This document shows, piece by piece, positions 57,180-64,000 of a stretch of 64,000 bases of DNA (position 1 is the stretch's first letter; every line of letters starts with the position of its first letter). Source of the DNA: DASUPK01 sp963821705 (GTDB lineage Bacteria > Actinomycetota > Thermoleophilia > Solirubrobacterales > 70-9); assembly GCA_963821705.1 (NCBI GenBank), contig CAWGEV010000003.1, forward strand, positions 54,065 through 118,064, given 5' to 3'. The position numbers and the translations under genes were made by a program. The notes beneath the pieces were generated by a model. The model was not told the origin of the DNA. It did no database searches and worked only from the letters and a program-made list of their open reading frames with translations.

Positions 57180-58372
57180 TCACAGGCGCTCGATGGTGAC
57201 CTCCCAGGAGACCGGCTCCGAGAGGCCGAACTGGCACCAGGCGTAGTTGACCTTGTAGCTGTAGCGGCCGGCCTCGAGCCCGTAGACGCGACGCTCCTCG
57301 ACCGTCGATCCGGCGTCGAGGCTCATGTCGATCTCGCCCCCGAAGGTCTGGTACGGCACCACCGATCACTTCCTGCGCCGAGATGGAGCAATCCTCCTCC
57401 GAGCGCGGGCTCGACAGGACGTACCGGACGACATAGTCGCCGCCATCCAGTGCGAAGGAGGGTGAGGTCCCGAGCCCGCTACCGGTCACGATGAGCGGTC
57501 GGCTCCCGAGCGGTGACGGCGCGGAGGCAAGCTCGACCTCCCAGTCGCAGTCACCTTCGACGTCGAGGTAGTAGCGACCCCCATTCGCGACCCGGAACCA
57601 AGTCTCGTTCCGATATGGCCGGCCCGCGTACACCCAGGCCCCGTTGTTGCCCACGTCCGCCCGGTAGCTATCGTCGGTCGCCACGAGGGCGAAGCCGAGT
57701 CCACAGTACGACGAGCCCTTGGCGCGAGCTTCGTACTTGAGGCGGTGGTCGCCCGGCTCGAGGACGAACGGCGCGGTGGACTTCACTCCGCGTCCTGAAT
57801 TGGTGAAGACGGTCGCAGCTGGGGCTGGCGAACCCGCCGGTCCTGCCGAAGGCTGCGGCGTGCTCGGGGCGACCGATGGCGACGGTTGGTGCCCGCAGGT
57901 CGCGAGGGTATCGAAGATGTGGGTCGCTTCTTCACGGTAGCCGCCCATCGCCTGGGCGTCGTCCACGTACGCCAGGGGATGGGCGGCCTTGATCGCCGCC
58001 CACCGCGAGGAACATCGGAATCATCCCGATGACGCTCTCGGCGCCCTCGACGAGCGGGAGTGTGTCCCGGTAGGTCGCGATGCGATACCGCCAGAACGCC
58101 AGGAATTCCGCATGGGCGTCTGCGTAGCAGGGCTCGGGCGTGACCGCCGCGAGGCGGTCGCCTTCCGCCTCCTGCCTTGCTGGCGTCTCCTCCATCCGGG
58201 CGATGTCCTTGACCGTCGTCAGATTGCCAGCCGATTGCTGTCGTGCCGACTCGGCCTCCGCGAACGCCGCGATCCCCGCTCGGTACTCGGGATACGGCAT
58301 TGCATCGTCCGTCTGCGCGACCGTCAGCAGCGAGATCACCAGTGCCACTGCCGCGGCAACGCGCCTTCGCAT
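57180..58372 (-). CDS. Secreted protein with two similar beta domains (frameshifted)
   Basis: ATG 58372 begins a signal peptide, R-R-R-V-A-A-A-V-A-L-V-I-S-L-L-T-V-A-Q. A helical region of about 120 residues follows (Y-P-E-Y-R-A-G-I-A-A-F-A-E-A-E), then a Ser/Pro linker, then two related beta-sandwich-like modules. Module 1 is F-V-L-E-P-G-D-H-R-L-K-Y-E to Y-Y-L-D-V-E-G-D-C-D-W-E-V-E-L. Module 2 is F-A-L-D-G-G-D-Y-V-V-R-Y-V to Y-S-Y-K-V-N-Y-A-W-C-Q-F ... S-W-E-V-T-I. Each carries a Cys in matching positions. Frame changes near 57985 and 57360. The family is unknown to me; extracellular binding is a guess. Confidence 0.6.
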
Positions 58373-58529
58373 CCCTGCCTCCCTCCCCCGGCCTCCCCTT
58401 GGGCACCCGGACCCCGAAGTGGATCGACCGTACCACCAGGCGCTTCGGCTCGTGCACAACGGTGCACAACGGCATCCATCCGCGTCACGACCCGTAGACG
58501 GCGGCGCTGAGGCGCGGCTATACCCTCGT

Positions 58530-59524
58530 AATCGCCCCACCTCGACCGCCTGACCAGCGCGGACTACCCGGGTGCGAACGACCACGCCTGGACCTACGAC
58601 GCGGTCGGCAACCTCCTCTCGATCACCGACCCGGGCGGCACCGTCACCCACACCTATGACGCCGCCGACCGCATCAGCGACGCCGGCTTCGCGTACGACG
58701 ACGACGGCAGCCTGCTGTCCGACGGTGTCCGCACCTTCACCCATGACGCGCTCGGCCGGCTGACCGGGGTCTCCGCGTCGGGCCTGTCCGCGAGCTACGC
58801 CCTCGATGGCGACGGGGACCTGGTATTCGTAGAATCCGCGGACATGGTCACCACGACCTTCGACCTCGACCTGCGGGGTCTCGCCACACCCCTGGTGGCG
58901 GGTGACATCGCGGTGCTGCCCGGGATGCCGGAGCTCGGCATACCTCGACGGCTCCGACTGGTCCGGCGCCCTCGCGGACGCCGATGGCTCGATCCTCGCG
59001 AACGTCGATGCCCTGGGCTCGATGACCGCGTTCACCCGCGACTACCTTGACGGCAACGCACGTCTGTCGACGAACCTGCCCGCGGGCTTCGGCTGGGGCG
59101 GCTAGTGGCCGCGCCCTCGGGCCTGGTCGACCTGCGGGCCCGCGCCTACGACCCGTCGCTGGGCGCCTTCACCAGCCGGGACGGCTTCCCGGGCGTGCTG
59201 GGGTCACCGCTCACCGGCAACCGGCACGCCTACGCCCTGGGCAACCCGCTGCGCTACGGGGACCCGTCGGGGCACTTCGTCCGGACGATGCAGGAGAACC
59301 CGCGCGAGGCGGCGTCGCTCATCATCCAGCTCACCCCGGGCCTCGGCGATGCTAGCGAGCGGGAAGTCCACGGCCGAACGCCACCGCCCGCGGCCGCACC
59401 CGTCAGCGGAGTGGGATGGCGGGCGGCGCCGCGAGGCTCCTTCCCCAGGGAACCGTGCATTGCCTGCATGGAATTGCAGGCAGTCTCGGCGTGGTCCCCC
59501 ATGGAGGCGTGCAGCAGTGACTGA
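58530..59524 (+). pseudogene. RHS/YD-repeat protein fragment
   Basis: Begins abruptly after a TAA near 58528 with H-L-D-R-L-T-S-A-D-Y-P-G. YD repeats follow (W-T-Y-D-A-V-G-N-L-L-S-I-T-D, H-T-Y-D-A-A-D-R-I, F-T-H-D-A-L-G-R-L-T-G-V). The RHS core signature near 59130-59270 reads L-R-A-R-A-Y-D-P-S-L-G-A-F-T-S-R-D ... N-R-H-A-Y-A-L-G-N-P-L-R-Y-G-D-P-S-G-H. Past D-P-S-G-H, where polymorphic toxins are encoded, only about 80 unrelated codons follow. Frame changes near 58945 and 59100. With no start codon, secretion signal or N-terminal repeats, it is an orphan C-terminal piece. Confidence 0.72.
59461..59482. terminator. Perfect 8-base hairpin upstream of the ECF sigma gene
   Basis: TGCCTGCA and TGCAGGCA are exact complements around a 6-base loop (TGGAAT). 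No U-run follows, so it is a weak candidate for an intrinsic terminator of the RHS fragment. Lying 35 bases before the GTG of the sigma gene, it could instead be an operator or mRNA hairpin. Confidence 0.4.
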
Positions 59525-59994
59525 ACGGGACCAGGACGGGTTCGAGGCCGCGGTGCGGCCGCACTACCCGCGGCTGGTGGCGAGGCTCGCGCTCGTCGTG
59601 CGCGACGCCGACGAGGCGCAGGATCTGGCGCAAGAGACGATGCTGCGAGCGTGGCGCGCCTGGCCGACCCTCCGGGCCGACGAGACCGGGGCCTGGCTGC
59701 ACGTCGTCGGCCTCCGGCTCGCGGATCAGCGAGTTCCGTCGGCGCCGACGCTGGGGGTTCCTGCCCCTCCTCGACGGTTGGTCCATCGCGGCGTCCGCGA
59801 CGAGCGATCCCGCGCTGTGGGAGGCCCTCGGGCGGCTCGGCCGCTCGGAACGCGCCGCGATCGTCCTGCACGTGCTCGAGGGCTACACGTACGACGAGAT
59901 CGCGGAGCGGCTGCAGGTGCCACCCGGCACCGTGGCGAGCTGGCTGAGTCGTGGGAAGGCCCATCTTCGCGGCCTGCTCACGGATGAGACGTGA
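59517..59994 (+). CDS. ECF-type RNA polymerase sigma factor (one frameshift)
   Basis: GTG 59517 begins V-T-E-R-D-Q-D-G-F-E-A-A-V-R-P-H. Region 2 shows A-D-E-A-Q-D-L-A-Q-E-T-M-L-R-A-W-R, the core- and minus-10-binding helices. After a frame change near 59725, region 4 reads L-G-R-L-G-R-S-E-R-A-A-I-V-L-H-V-L-E-G-Y-T-Y-D-E-I-A-E-R-L-Q-V-P-P-G-T-V-A-S-W-L-S-R-G-K with its helix-turn-helix. About 158 residues, as expected for an extracytoplasmic-function sigma. The membrane protein gene 17 bases downstream is its probable anti-sigma factor. Confidence 0.85.
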
Positions 59995-60010
59995 TGATGG
60001 AGGTGTCGTG

Positions 60011-60490
60011 ATGGATGATCTCGATGTCCGATTGCGCGAGCGGATGAGCGGGCTTGAGGCCACCCTGCCGGCCGCGCTGGCGGGGATGACCGAGCGAAAT
60101 CGGTCACGGCGCGGTCCACGGCTCGCCTGGTCGGTGATCGCGGTGGCCTTCGCGGCCTCGTTCGGGAGCGGCGTGGCCGCCGGCGCCGTGGTGCGCGAGC
60201 TCATCCTCGATCCGGGCTGGACCGACTCCGGGCTGTTCACCCCCGGTGGGGCGCTCTACTGCTCGGGACTCCATGGGATGGCGCCCCCCGAGGCGGCCCG
60301 CATCCTCGATCAGCTGGGTTACGAGGTGACCTGGCAGGTCGACGATCGTGTGTCCGGCACCTCGTACCAGACGACGGACGCGCCCGCGGGCGGCTACGTC
60401 GATGAGGGCATCCAGAAGGGACGGCAGCTCGTCATCGTCGCCCCCCAGCACGACACGGGTCCGATCCCGCCGCTCGCGCGCCGGGAGTGA
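60011..60490 (+). CDS. Probable membrane anti-sigma factor
   Basis: A 159-residue single-pass protein: a short charged cytoplasmic part (M-D-D-L-D-V-R-L-R-E-R-M-S), one transmembrane helix (L-A-W-S-V-I-A-V-A-F-A-A-S-F-G-S-G), and an outer domain with a PASTA-like feel (I-L-D-Q-L-G-Y-E-V-T-W-Q-V ... G-Y-V-D-E-G-I-Q-K-G). No zinc-binding anti-sigma motif is present. Its role as anti-sigma rests on its place right after the ECF sigma gene and its topology. ATG 60011 is chosen over an overlapping ATGATG at 59994, which opens a five-codon frame only. Intact. Confidence 0.6.
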   Translation: MDDLDVRLRERMSGLEATLPAALAGMTERNRSRRGPRLAWSVIAVAFAASFGSGVAAGAVVRELILDPGWTDSGLFTPGGALYCSGLHGMAPPEAARILDQLGYEVTWQVDDRVSGTSYQTTDAPAGGYVDEGIQKGRQLVIVAPQHDTGPIPPLARRE

Positions 60491-60625
60491 CCCGCCGAGG
60501 GCGCGAGGAGCCACGGAGCGGGTGGTCGCCCCGGCGCTTCTACCACCGCTGTGGCATCTCGCGAGCGCGCGCTAGACGCCTTCGGCCTGGCTGAGCCGCC
60601 ACTGTGACTGATGCCAAACGGCCTA

Positions 60626-60654
60626 TTGACCATCAATCGAATGGCATCGATATT
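60626..60654 (+). promoter_or_regulatory. Promoter with overlapping inverted repeat, DUF2975-Xre operon
   Basis: TTGACC (60626-60631) and GATATT (60649-60654) are spaced by 17 bases: minus-35 5 of 6, minus-10 4 of 6. The start codon follows at 60661, so the mRNA would have almost no leader. The inverted repeat ATCGA-TAT-TCGAT (60646-60658) overlaps the minus-10, and a further ATCGA half-site lies at 60636-60640, suitable for autoregulation by the Xre-type protein of the operon. Confidence 0.5.
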
Positions 60655-60660
60655 CGATAG

Positions 60661-61140
60661 ATGAGCAAGGTCGTCATCCGGCTCCTGCGAGTCGCTCTGG
60701 TCGTCCTGCTGCTCGGGTCGGTGATCGGACAGGTGCTCGTGCCCCTGTTCGCGTCCCAGGCGGCGAGGCCCTTCCCCGAGGTCGGATACCTCGTCGTCCC
60801 GGTATTCGGTGGCCGGCATTCTCGTCATCGCGTGCGGACAGGTGGCACTCTATTCGTCGTCTGGCGACTGCTGTCGCTGATCAGCCGCGGGGTCATCTTC
60901 ACCCGCCGAGCCCTGCGCTGGGTCGACGTCATCACGGTATGCGGGGTGGTCGCCACGGTCCTGAACGCGTGCGTCTGGATCCACCTGCTCACCGTCCATG
61001 GCGGCGGACCTGGCATCATCCTCTGGCTGGTCGCCAGCCTCGCCGGCGGGCTGACGTTCGTGCTCCTTATGATCGTCATGCCAGGCCTGCTCGAGTCGGC
61101 GATCGCCGACCGCGCCGAGCTGGACGGGGTCATCTTGATC
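60661..61140 (+). CDS. DUF2975 membrane protein (frameshifted)
   Basis: Four hydrophobic helices: V-I-R-L-L-R-V-A-L-V-V-L-L-L-G-S, L-F-V-V-W-R-L-L-S-L-I, V-I-T-V-C-G-V-V-A-T-V-L and L-V-A-S-L-A-G-G-L-T-F-V-L-L-M. The loop R-G-V-I-F-T-R-R-A-L-R-W-V-D is typical of DUF2975. A frame change near 60820 breaks the region before helix 2, and another near the end probably hides the natural stop at about 61138 (E-L-D-G-V-I). DUF2975 genes usually stand directly before a YozG-like Xre regulator, as here. Confidence 0.75.
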
Positions 61141-61142
61141 CG

Positions 61143-61358
61143 ATGGCCGTCATCGTGGACCTCGACGTCATGCTCGCCCGACGCAAGATGTCCGTGGGCG
61201 ACTTCGCCAAGGGCGTCGGCATCACCACGGCGAATGTCGCGGTGTTGAAGAACGGGCGCGCCAGAGCGATCCGGTTCAGCACCCTGGACGCGATCTGCCG
61301 GGTGCTCGACTGCCAGCCCGGCGACATCCTCCGGTGGACCGCCGACCCGCCCGACTGA
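61143..61358 (+). CDS. YozG-like Xre-family transcriptional regulator
   Basis: A 71-residue Cro/C1-type helix-turn-helix protein: V-D-L-D-V-M-L-A-R-R-K-M-S-V-G-D-F-A, then I-T-T-A-N-V-A-V-L-K-N-G-R-A-R-A-I-R-F-S-T-L-D-A-I-C, then C-Q-P-G-D-I-L-R-W. It is intact. ATG 61143 starts right at the end of the DUF2975 gene. Regulators of this type are paired with DUF2975 proteins in many genomes and probably control the operon; the inverted repeat at 60646-60658 is a candidate site. Confidence 0.85.
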   Translation: MAVIVDLDVMLARRKMSVGDFAKGVGITTANVAVLKNGRARAIRFSTLDAICRVLDCQPGDILRWTADPPD

Positions 61359-61499
61359 TATGAGCCCATCTGGGTCGATGATGGTGTCGACCTTCGGGGA
61401 GACCGGCGTCTGACTGTGCGGGAGATGACCGATGGCGTCAGAGTCCGGCCCCCGTCGCCCGTCCGTGAACGGTGATCGGGATCCTTCGGCGATGACCGG

Positions 61500-61514
61500 T
61501 GATGGGACCCATCA
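61500..61514. other. Near-perfect palindrome in the non-coding left part of the IS110 element
   Basis: TGATGGG-A-CCCATCA, seven-base arms around one base, 52 bases before the transposase ATG. It also resembles repeated GATGACCG/GTGATGGG motifs at 61424-61505. It could be part of a structured RNA or a binding site; I cannot fold the region reliably by eye. Confidence 0.4.
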
Positions 61515-61565
61515 GTGGACGTCGAGCGGGACGAGCGGCGATCCCCCTGGTCGGAGGGACCCGAG

Positions 61566-62761
61566 ATGAGCACCGTGGGGATAGACATCGGTGGCAGGGC
61601 CCACGTGGTGGCGCGCTGCCGGGCCGGCGAGAGCCGGGCCGACCGGGAGGTCCTCCGGGTCGGCCAGTCGCGATCGGGCTTCCGGGAGCTGGATGCCTGG
61701 CTGGACCGGCAGGCGGACCAGGTCGAGCTGGTGGTCATGGAATCCCTCGGGCCACTACTGGATGCCGCTCGCCTCGCATCTCGGGCGCCGCGGCATCCGG
61801 GTGGCCCTCGTCAACCCGCTCTCCGCGCGGTACTTTGCGAAGAGCCGCCTGGGCCGCACCAAGTCCGACCCGGCGGACGCCCGGAGCCTCGCCGAGATGG
61901 CCATGCGCGACGCCCCCGTCGCCCGCGACCCGTTCGCCGGGGTCGAGCTGCGCCAGGCCGCCCGCTTCGCCATGACCCTCGTGACGGAGCAGGGGAAGGT
62001 CTGCCAGCGGCTGCACCGGCTGATCGAGCTCGGGTTCCCTAGCTCGCGGAGGCGTTCGACGACCCCACCTGCCTCACGGCGCGGGGGAGGTCCTGCGCAT
62101 CGCCCCCACCGCGGCGGCCGCCCGGCGCCGGCGCACGACGACCCTCGCGGATGCCAACGGGTCACCGGGGCACCGGCGGCTGGGCCCGGCGAAGGCCCGC
62201 CGGCTCCACGACCTGGCGGCCGAGACCATCGCCGTCCCGGAGCTCGAGGACGAGACCGCCTTCGAGATCGGCCTGCTGCTCGACCGCTTCGACCTGCTGG
62301 AGCGCCAGATCGCCGCGGCGGACGCGCGCGTCGCGCCTCGCTCCTCGATGGCGCAGCTGGCCCGGCGGCTCCGGATCATCCTGGCGTCGGACCGGCCATC
62401 TGCGCGACGCTGATCGTGGAACTCCGGCGACATCTCCCGGTTCGAGACGTTCGACCAGTTGCTCGCCCATGCCGGCGTCCATCCTGCCGAGCGCAGCTCC
62501 GGCAGGAAGGGGTCGGACCCCGAGACCTCCTGGCACATGTCCAAGGCCGGCAACGCCCACCTCCGGGCCGCGGCCTACCGGATGGCGGTGGTGGGCATCA
62601 CCCACAACCCGGTCATCGCGGCGACCTACCGGCGCAAGCGCGAGGCGGGCAATAGGAAGATGAATGCGCTCGGCCACTGCATGCGCAAGGCCCTCAGCAT
62701 CGTCTGGGGCGTGTGGCGCAACGGCGCCGACTTCGACCCTTCCTGGGGCTCACGGTCTTGA
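61566..62761 (+). CDS. IS110-family transposase (frameshifted)
   Basis: ATG 61566 begins M-S-T-V-G-I-D-I-G-G-R-A-H-V-V-A, the RuvC-like DEDD domain with its first Asp in G-I-D. After frame changes near 61750, 62045 and 62330: V-A-L-V-N-P-L-S-A-R-Y-F-A-K-S with T-K-S-D-P-A-D-A-R-S-L-A (the conserved D-x-x-D-A block), and a C-terminal Transposase_20 domain with F-D-Q-L-L-A-H-A-G-V-H-P, the S-G-R-K-G serine motif, and a long K-A-G-N-A-H-L-R-A-A-A-Y-R helix. About 398 codons, normal for the family. The breaks mean it is inactive unless they are sequencing errors. Confidence 0.85.
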
Positions 62762-64000
62762 CAAGACCCTATGGGATCTGACGCCGTCCTGACCGAGCGG
62801 GCGGGTGGCGCCCGGTCCGGCCTCCGACACCGACGCCCCGCCTCGTTGCCGCCCTGGGGGGGCGACCTCGCGAACGTCACCCAGCATCCGTTGGTCGGCT
62901 CCGGGGCGATGTTGCGGTTCACGCGGAAGATGTTCGCGGGGTCATATGCCCCCTTGACCCGCCGCAGGCGCGCGTGGTTGCCGCGGTAGGAGGCCAAGGT
63001 GCGCTCGTCCGACTCGTCCTCGGTCTGGAAGTTGATGTAGTTGCCGCCCGTCGAGAACGGGCGCAGCGCCTCCCAGGCGGTGCGGACCCACGTCCGGTTG
63101 CTGTCGTCGGCGCCACCGTCGGGCGTCGACAACGCCTGGATCACGCACGCGAACGCGGCGTCCCGGTTGCCGACCGCTCCGTCGTCCTCGGGGTGGTCGT
63201 TCAGCGAACCCGCCACATGGAACAGGACGATCTGATTGGCGGGCGCGGTCAAGCCCTCGAACGGCGCGTGATAGGCACGGAAGAGACCGTCGCTGAGGCG
63301 CGGCAAGAACTCCGACTTCCAGTAGTAGTGCATGCCCCTGGGCTGGGTGGCATCGAGCAGCGACTGCTGCGCGACGTAGTCACGCGACCCGATGGTGTCC
63401 GCGAGCGGCTGGCCGTATCCACGGATCGGCGCGAGGTCCTTGCCGCCTGTCCCGCCGTCCCGGAGTGGCAGACGACCATGGCGATGATGGGCCGGCCGTG
63501 CGCCGACGCCGGCAGCCACGGGGCGGGGGGCGCGTTGCGACGCAGCAGCACCAGCGTCAGTTCGCGCGGCGTCGAGCCGGCCACGCGCCGGAAGAGGTCC
63601 TCCACTCCCAGTGCCTCGTCGGCCGCCCATGCGGATCACGCCGCCGGTGACCTGCGGGCCGACCGGATGCAGCCGGTACACGAACTCGGTCACCACGCCG
63701 AAGTTGCCGCCACCTCCACGCAGCGCCCAGAACAGATCCGCGTCGCGGGCACGCGACGCCCGGCGCACCTGCCCGTCCGCGGTCACGACCTCGACCTCCT
63801 CGAGGTCGTCGACGGTCCACCCGAACCGCCGCGTCAGGTAGCCGAAGCCGCCGCCGAGCGTCAGCCCGGCGACGCCGGTCGCCGAGACGAAGCCCAGCGT
63901 CGCGGCCAGGGCGTGCTCCTGGGTCGCCCGGTCGACATCGCCCAGCGTGCAGCCGGCGCCCACCCGCGCCACGCGAGCGTCGGCGTCGACCGCCACGGCC
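62626..64000 (-). CDS. FAD-linked oxidase with BBE domain (5' end outside window, frameshifted)
   Basis: The N-terminal part runs off the window. FAD-binding type 4 domain: G-A-G-C-T-L-G-D-V-D-R-A-T-Q, then S-A-T-G-V-A-G-L-T-L-G-G-G-F-G-Y-L-T-R-R-F-G-W-T, then F-W-A-L-R-G-G-G-G-N-F-G-V-V-T-E-F-V. After frame changes near 63640 and 63450, the berberine-bridge C-terminus appears: Y-I-N-F-Q-T-E-D-E and Y-D-P-A-N-I-F-R-V-N-R-N-I-A-P-E-P near 62920. Normal members end there; this frame runs on to 62626, into the IS110 element, so the real stop is probably hidden near 62877. It oxidises an alcohol, sugar or alkaloid-like substrate. Confidence 0.75.
   Translation of the reverse strand, partial: AVAVDADARVARVGAGCTLGDVDRATQEHALAATLGFVSATGVAGLTLGGGFGYLTRRFGWTVDDLEEVEVVTADGQVRRASRARDADLFWALRGGGGNFGVVTEFVYRLHPVGPQVTGGVIRMGGRRGTGSGGPLPARGRLDAARTDAGAAASQRAPRPVAAGVGARPAHHRHGRLPLRDGGTGGKDLAPIRGYGQPLADTIGSRDYVAQQSLLDATQPRGMHYYWKSEFLPRLSDGLFRAYHAPFEGLTAPANQIVLFHVAGSLNDHPEDDGAVGNRDAAFACVIQALSTPDGGADDSNRTWVRTAWEALRPFSTGGNYINFQTEDESDERTLASYRGNHARLRRVKGAYDPANIFRVNRNIAPEPTNGCWVTFARSPPQGGNEAGRRCRRPDRAPPARSVRTASDPIGSCQDREPQEGSKSAPLRHTPQTMLRALRMQWPSAFIFLLPASRLRR

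Larger units (their letters stand above)
61359..62770 (+). mobile_element. IS110-family insertion sequence (ends not defined)
   Basis: A DEDD transposase gene (61566-62761) with about 207 non-coding bases before it and little after it. IS110-group elements have a long non-coding left end that encodes a bridge RNA and lack terminal inverted repeats, so exact ends cannot be read from one copy. The left limit given here is the end of the Xre gene, and the right limit lies just past the transposase stop, where GACAAGACCCTATGGGA follows. Confidence 0.65.

Overview
The window is high-GC bacterial DNA with GC-rich codon third positions, frequent GTG starts and stop/start overlaps. Bases 1 to about 46,850 look like a soil actinomycete, probably class Thermoleophilia (Solirubrobacterales-like). 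That placement is my inference from gene content and style, not a database match. From about 46,855 to the end the style and gene content change. The break cuts two unrelated genes: a LuxR-type regulator loses its 3' end and a sulfatase loses its 5' end. I read this as two different genomes joined in assembly (the right part perhaps Chloroflexota-like, low confidence), or less likely a real rearrangement.

Layout, left part. 1-9.1 kb: a GDP-fucose-synthase-like epimerase, a membrane glycosyltransferase-like protein, a family 2 glycosyltransferase, a broken methyltransferase, and a minus-strand operon of three glycosyltransferases whose outer two genes are paralogues. 9.1-18.6 kb: a tidy housekeeping block with almost no frameshifts. 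It holds a TMEM175-type channel, family 5 uracil-DNA glycosylase, PgsA, FolE2/MptA-type GTP cyclohydrolase, the principal sigma factor, an ABC-2 transporter pair, tRNA-Tyr, an SDR enzyme, tRNA-Thr, an FHA protein and an acyl-CoA dehydrogenase. 18.9-46.2 kb: a large surface-polysaccharide region, preceded by a response regulator and a secreted glycosidase-like protein. It carries Wzz-like and O-antigen-ligase-like proteins, many glycosyltransferases, a WecG/TagA enzyme, dTDP-4-dehydrorhamnose 3,5-epimerase, a flippase, a DUF4910 / PIG-L / nucleotidyltransferase / C-methyltransferase cassette and the initiating sugar-phosphate transferase. A second, truncated response regulator lies at 46.3-46.85 kb.

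Together the left genes describe a Wzx/Wzy-type pathway. The polyprenyl-phosphate sugar transferase at 44.6-46.2 kb starts the repeat unit. NDP-sugars are made by the epimerases, RfbC, the RfbF-like nucleotidyltransferase and the C-methyltransferase. The glycosyltransferases extend it, the flippase exports it, the O-antigen-ligase-like protein acts as polymerase or ligase, and the Wzz-like protein sets chain length.

Layout, right part. 46.9-49.5 kb: truncated sulfatase and a secreted repeat protein. 49.5-56.7 kb: a minus-strand run of ABC-2 permease, ABC ATPase, BioY, a small conserved protein, a SWIM zinc-finger protein and a SNF2-family helicase. Then tRNA-His, a secreted two-domain protein, an orphan RHS core fragment, an ECF sigma / anti-sigma pair, a DUF2975-Xre pair, an IS110-family element and a partial FAD-linked oxidase.

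Many genes are split by single-base frame changes, densest at 4-9, 19-40 and 48-64 kb. Their conserved blocks continue in another frame with no loss of similarity, so most breaks are probably sequencing errors rather than real decay. I give one span per inferred gene and note where the frame changes.
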